From Acidobacteriota bacterium (GTDB lineage Bacteria; Acidobacteriota; Thermoanaerobaculia; UBA5066; Gp7-AA6): a stretch of DNA of 64,000 nt. Below, piece by piece: positions 63,058 through 64,000 of this stretch; the stretch's first letter is position 1, and each line of letters begins with the position of its first letter. A model generated the notes under the pieces. That model was not told where the DNA came from. It saw only the letters and a list, made by a program, of their open reading frames with translations, and did not search any database. The translations under genes were made by a program, and so were the position numbers. The DNA lies in assembly GCA_020199905.1 (NCBI GenBank), contig JAIVJS010000079.1:1-64000 (forward strand). The letters are read 5' to 3'.

Positions 63058-64000
63058 GAGGCGGGCCGCGCGCCGCCTACATGGCATGGGCGAAGAACCG
63101 GCCGGTGCCGGCGATCGACCTCGCCGGAAGCAATCTTCTGGCGTGCGCGCTCTCGGATCTCCCAGGCGCCCGGGATGCCGTGGACCTCGCCGGGGAGAGC
63201 GCAAACGGCTATCCTCCTCTCCTCGAGGCGATCGCGGAACGGTCCGGCGTCGCGACCGATCGAGTGGCGACGGCGAGCGGGTGTTCCGGCGCCAACTTCC
63301 TCGTCTGCGCCGCATTGCTGCGCCCCGGGGACGAGGTGCTGGTTGAATCGCCCGGCTACGATCCTCTTCCAGCCGCCGCCTCGATGGTGGGCGCCTCCGT
63401 CCGGTCATTCGAAAGGTCGTTTCACGTCGGCTGGGCGCTCGATCCCGAACGGGTCGCGAGCGCGGCGACGAACCGCACCCGGCTCGTGATCCTTTCGAGC
63501 CCCCACAACCCCTCCGGCGTCGCAGCCTCGACGGCCGCGCTCGAAAGGCTCGCGGAGCTCGCGGAGAAGGCTGGGTTCCACGTTTTGATCGACGAGGTGT
63601 ACGCGGACACCATGGACGGCGCGCCGCGCCCGCCGGCGGCGACGCTGTCTCCCGCCTTCATCTCGACGAACAGCCTCACGAAGGCGTACGGGCTTTCTCC
63701 TCTGCGCTGCGGATGGTCAATCGCCTCTCGGGACGTCACAGAAGAGATCCGCCGAGCCCGCGACGTGGTCGACGGCCTGGGCTCGATGCCCGCCGAAAGG
63801 CTCTCCGCGCTCGCGTTCGCCCACCTCCCGGCCCTCGCCCGCCGGTCGCGGGAGATCCTGACCCTCGGGCGCCTCCTCTGGGAAACTTTCCTGGAGCGCC
63901 GGCCGGAGCTCCTCTGCGTGCGTCCGGACGGCAGCGTCGCCTTCCCGCGCTTTGCGGATGGCCGCGACACCGCTCCCTTCACCGGGCGGCTGATGGAGCG
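63054..64000 (+). CDS. Class I/II aminotransferase (partial)
   Basis: At least 315 codons from a GTG overlapping the permease stop, continuing off the right edge. Fold-type I PLP enzyme: NGYPPLLEAIAERSGV (substrate loop), CSGANFLVCAALLRPGDEVLVESPGYDPL (phosphate), ILSSPHNPSGV, VLIDEVYAD and the Schiff-base lysine in NSLTKAYGLSPLRCGW. The exact substrate (aspartate, aromatic or branched amino acid) is open. Coupling with the permease is the main context clue. Confidence 0.9.
   Translation, partial: MRGGPRAAYMAWAKNRPVPAIDLAGSNLLACALSDLPGARDAVDLAGESANGYPPLLEAIAERSGVATDRVATASGCSGANFLVCAALLRPGDEVLVESPGYDPLPAAASMVGASVRSFERSFHVGWALDPERVASAATNRTRLVILSSPHNPSGVAASTAALERLAELAEKAGFHVLIDEVYADTMDGAPRPPAATLSPAFISTNSLTKAYGLSPLRCGWSIASRDVTEEIRRARDVVDGLGSMPAERLSALAFAHLPALARRSREILTLGRLLWETFLERRPELLCVRPDGSVAFPRFADGRDTAPFTGRLME

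Overview
The window is a gene-dense (about 95% coding), high-GC chromosomal segment from a Gram-negative bacterium that makes an LPS-type outer membrane: lpxB, an MsbA-type flippase, lptA/B/C/F/G homologues and a BamA-like barrel protein are present. The mix (HPr kinase and a regulatory PTS beside rpoN and lptB, DUF4097 and DUF547 proteins, many secreted proteins, GTG/TTG starts, ATGA/GTGA stop-start overlaps) and a broken copy of a secreted-protein C-terminus that I associate with that phylum suggest Acidobacteriota, perhaps near Thermoanaerobaculia. That placement is inference; there is no rRNA here. No tRNA, rRNA, CRISPR array, prophage or intact transposase was seen.

Layout. 1-3295 (minus): ECF sigma factor, zinc-finger anti-sigma factor with HEAT-like repeats, and a large DUF4097 protein running off the left edge. 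3571-6876 (plus): radical SAM protein, DUF547 lipoprotein, MauE-like membrane protein and START-like secreted protein, an uncharacterised unit. 6930-7290: decayed secreted-protein gene. 7410-17001 (plus): M50 protease, scpA, scpB, rluB-type, cmk, rpsA, HU/IHF, HIT, two small membrane proteins and asnB. 17109-19294 (minus): DegT aminotransferase and Gfo/Idh oxidoreductase. 19386-26176 (plus): lpxB, msbA, yicC, gmk, rpoZ, coaBC and family-4 UDG. 26286-28184 (minus): broken PuuD-like gene and an aspartase/fumarase. 28357-34417 (plus): lipoprotein, priA, accA, recJ. 34414-46678 (plus): lptC/lptA fusion, lptB, rpoN, hpf, ptsN, hprK, rapZ (broken), EIIA-Man, HPr, EI, cupin, lipoprotein, miaB; an envelope-export and regulatory-PTS hub without any sugar permease. 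46672-48833: bifunctional nuclease, parA, parB. 48834-49595: non-coding, with two inverted-repeat elements. 49596-51947: lptF-lptG fusion. 51608-61543 (minus): dnaE, CCA/poly(A) polymerase, a secreted protein, truncated rsmD joined in frame to metK, ahcY and a BamA-like barrel. 61741-64000 (plus): APC permease and a partial aminotransferase.

Three things stand out. (1) Clean deletion-type junctions damage genes that are normally intact, some essential: rapZ, the 3' end of lptG against the BamA-like gene, rsmD against metK, and a PuuD-like gene. They are either real genome decay or, quite possibly, assembly errors; reads should be checked. (2) Most larger intergenic gaps carry short tandem repeats with a 7-bp period but different unit sequences, resembling the STRR heptamers of cyanobacteria. 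(3) Mobile-looking repeats are present: a 58-bp palindromic repeat (two tandem copies plus one inverted copy 56 kb away), a 179-bp MITE-like element whose terminal repeat supplies the rpsA stop codon, and paired inverted repeats after parB.
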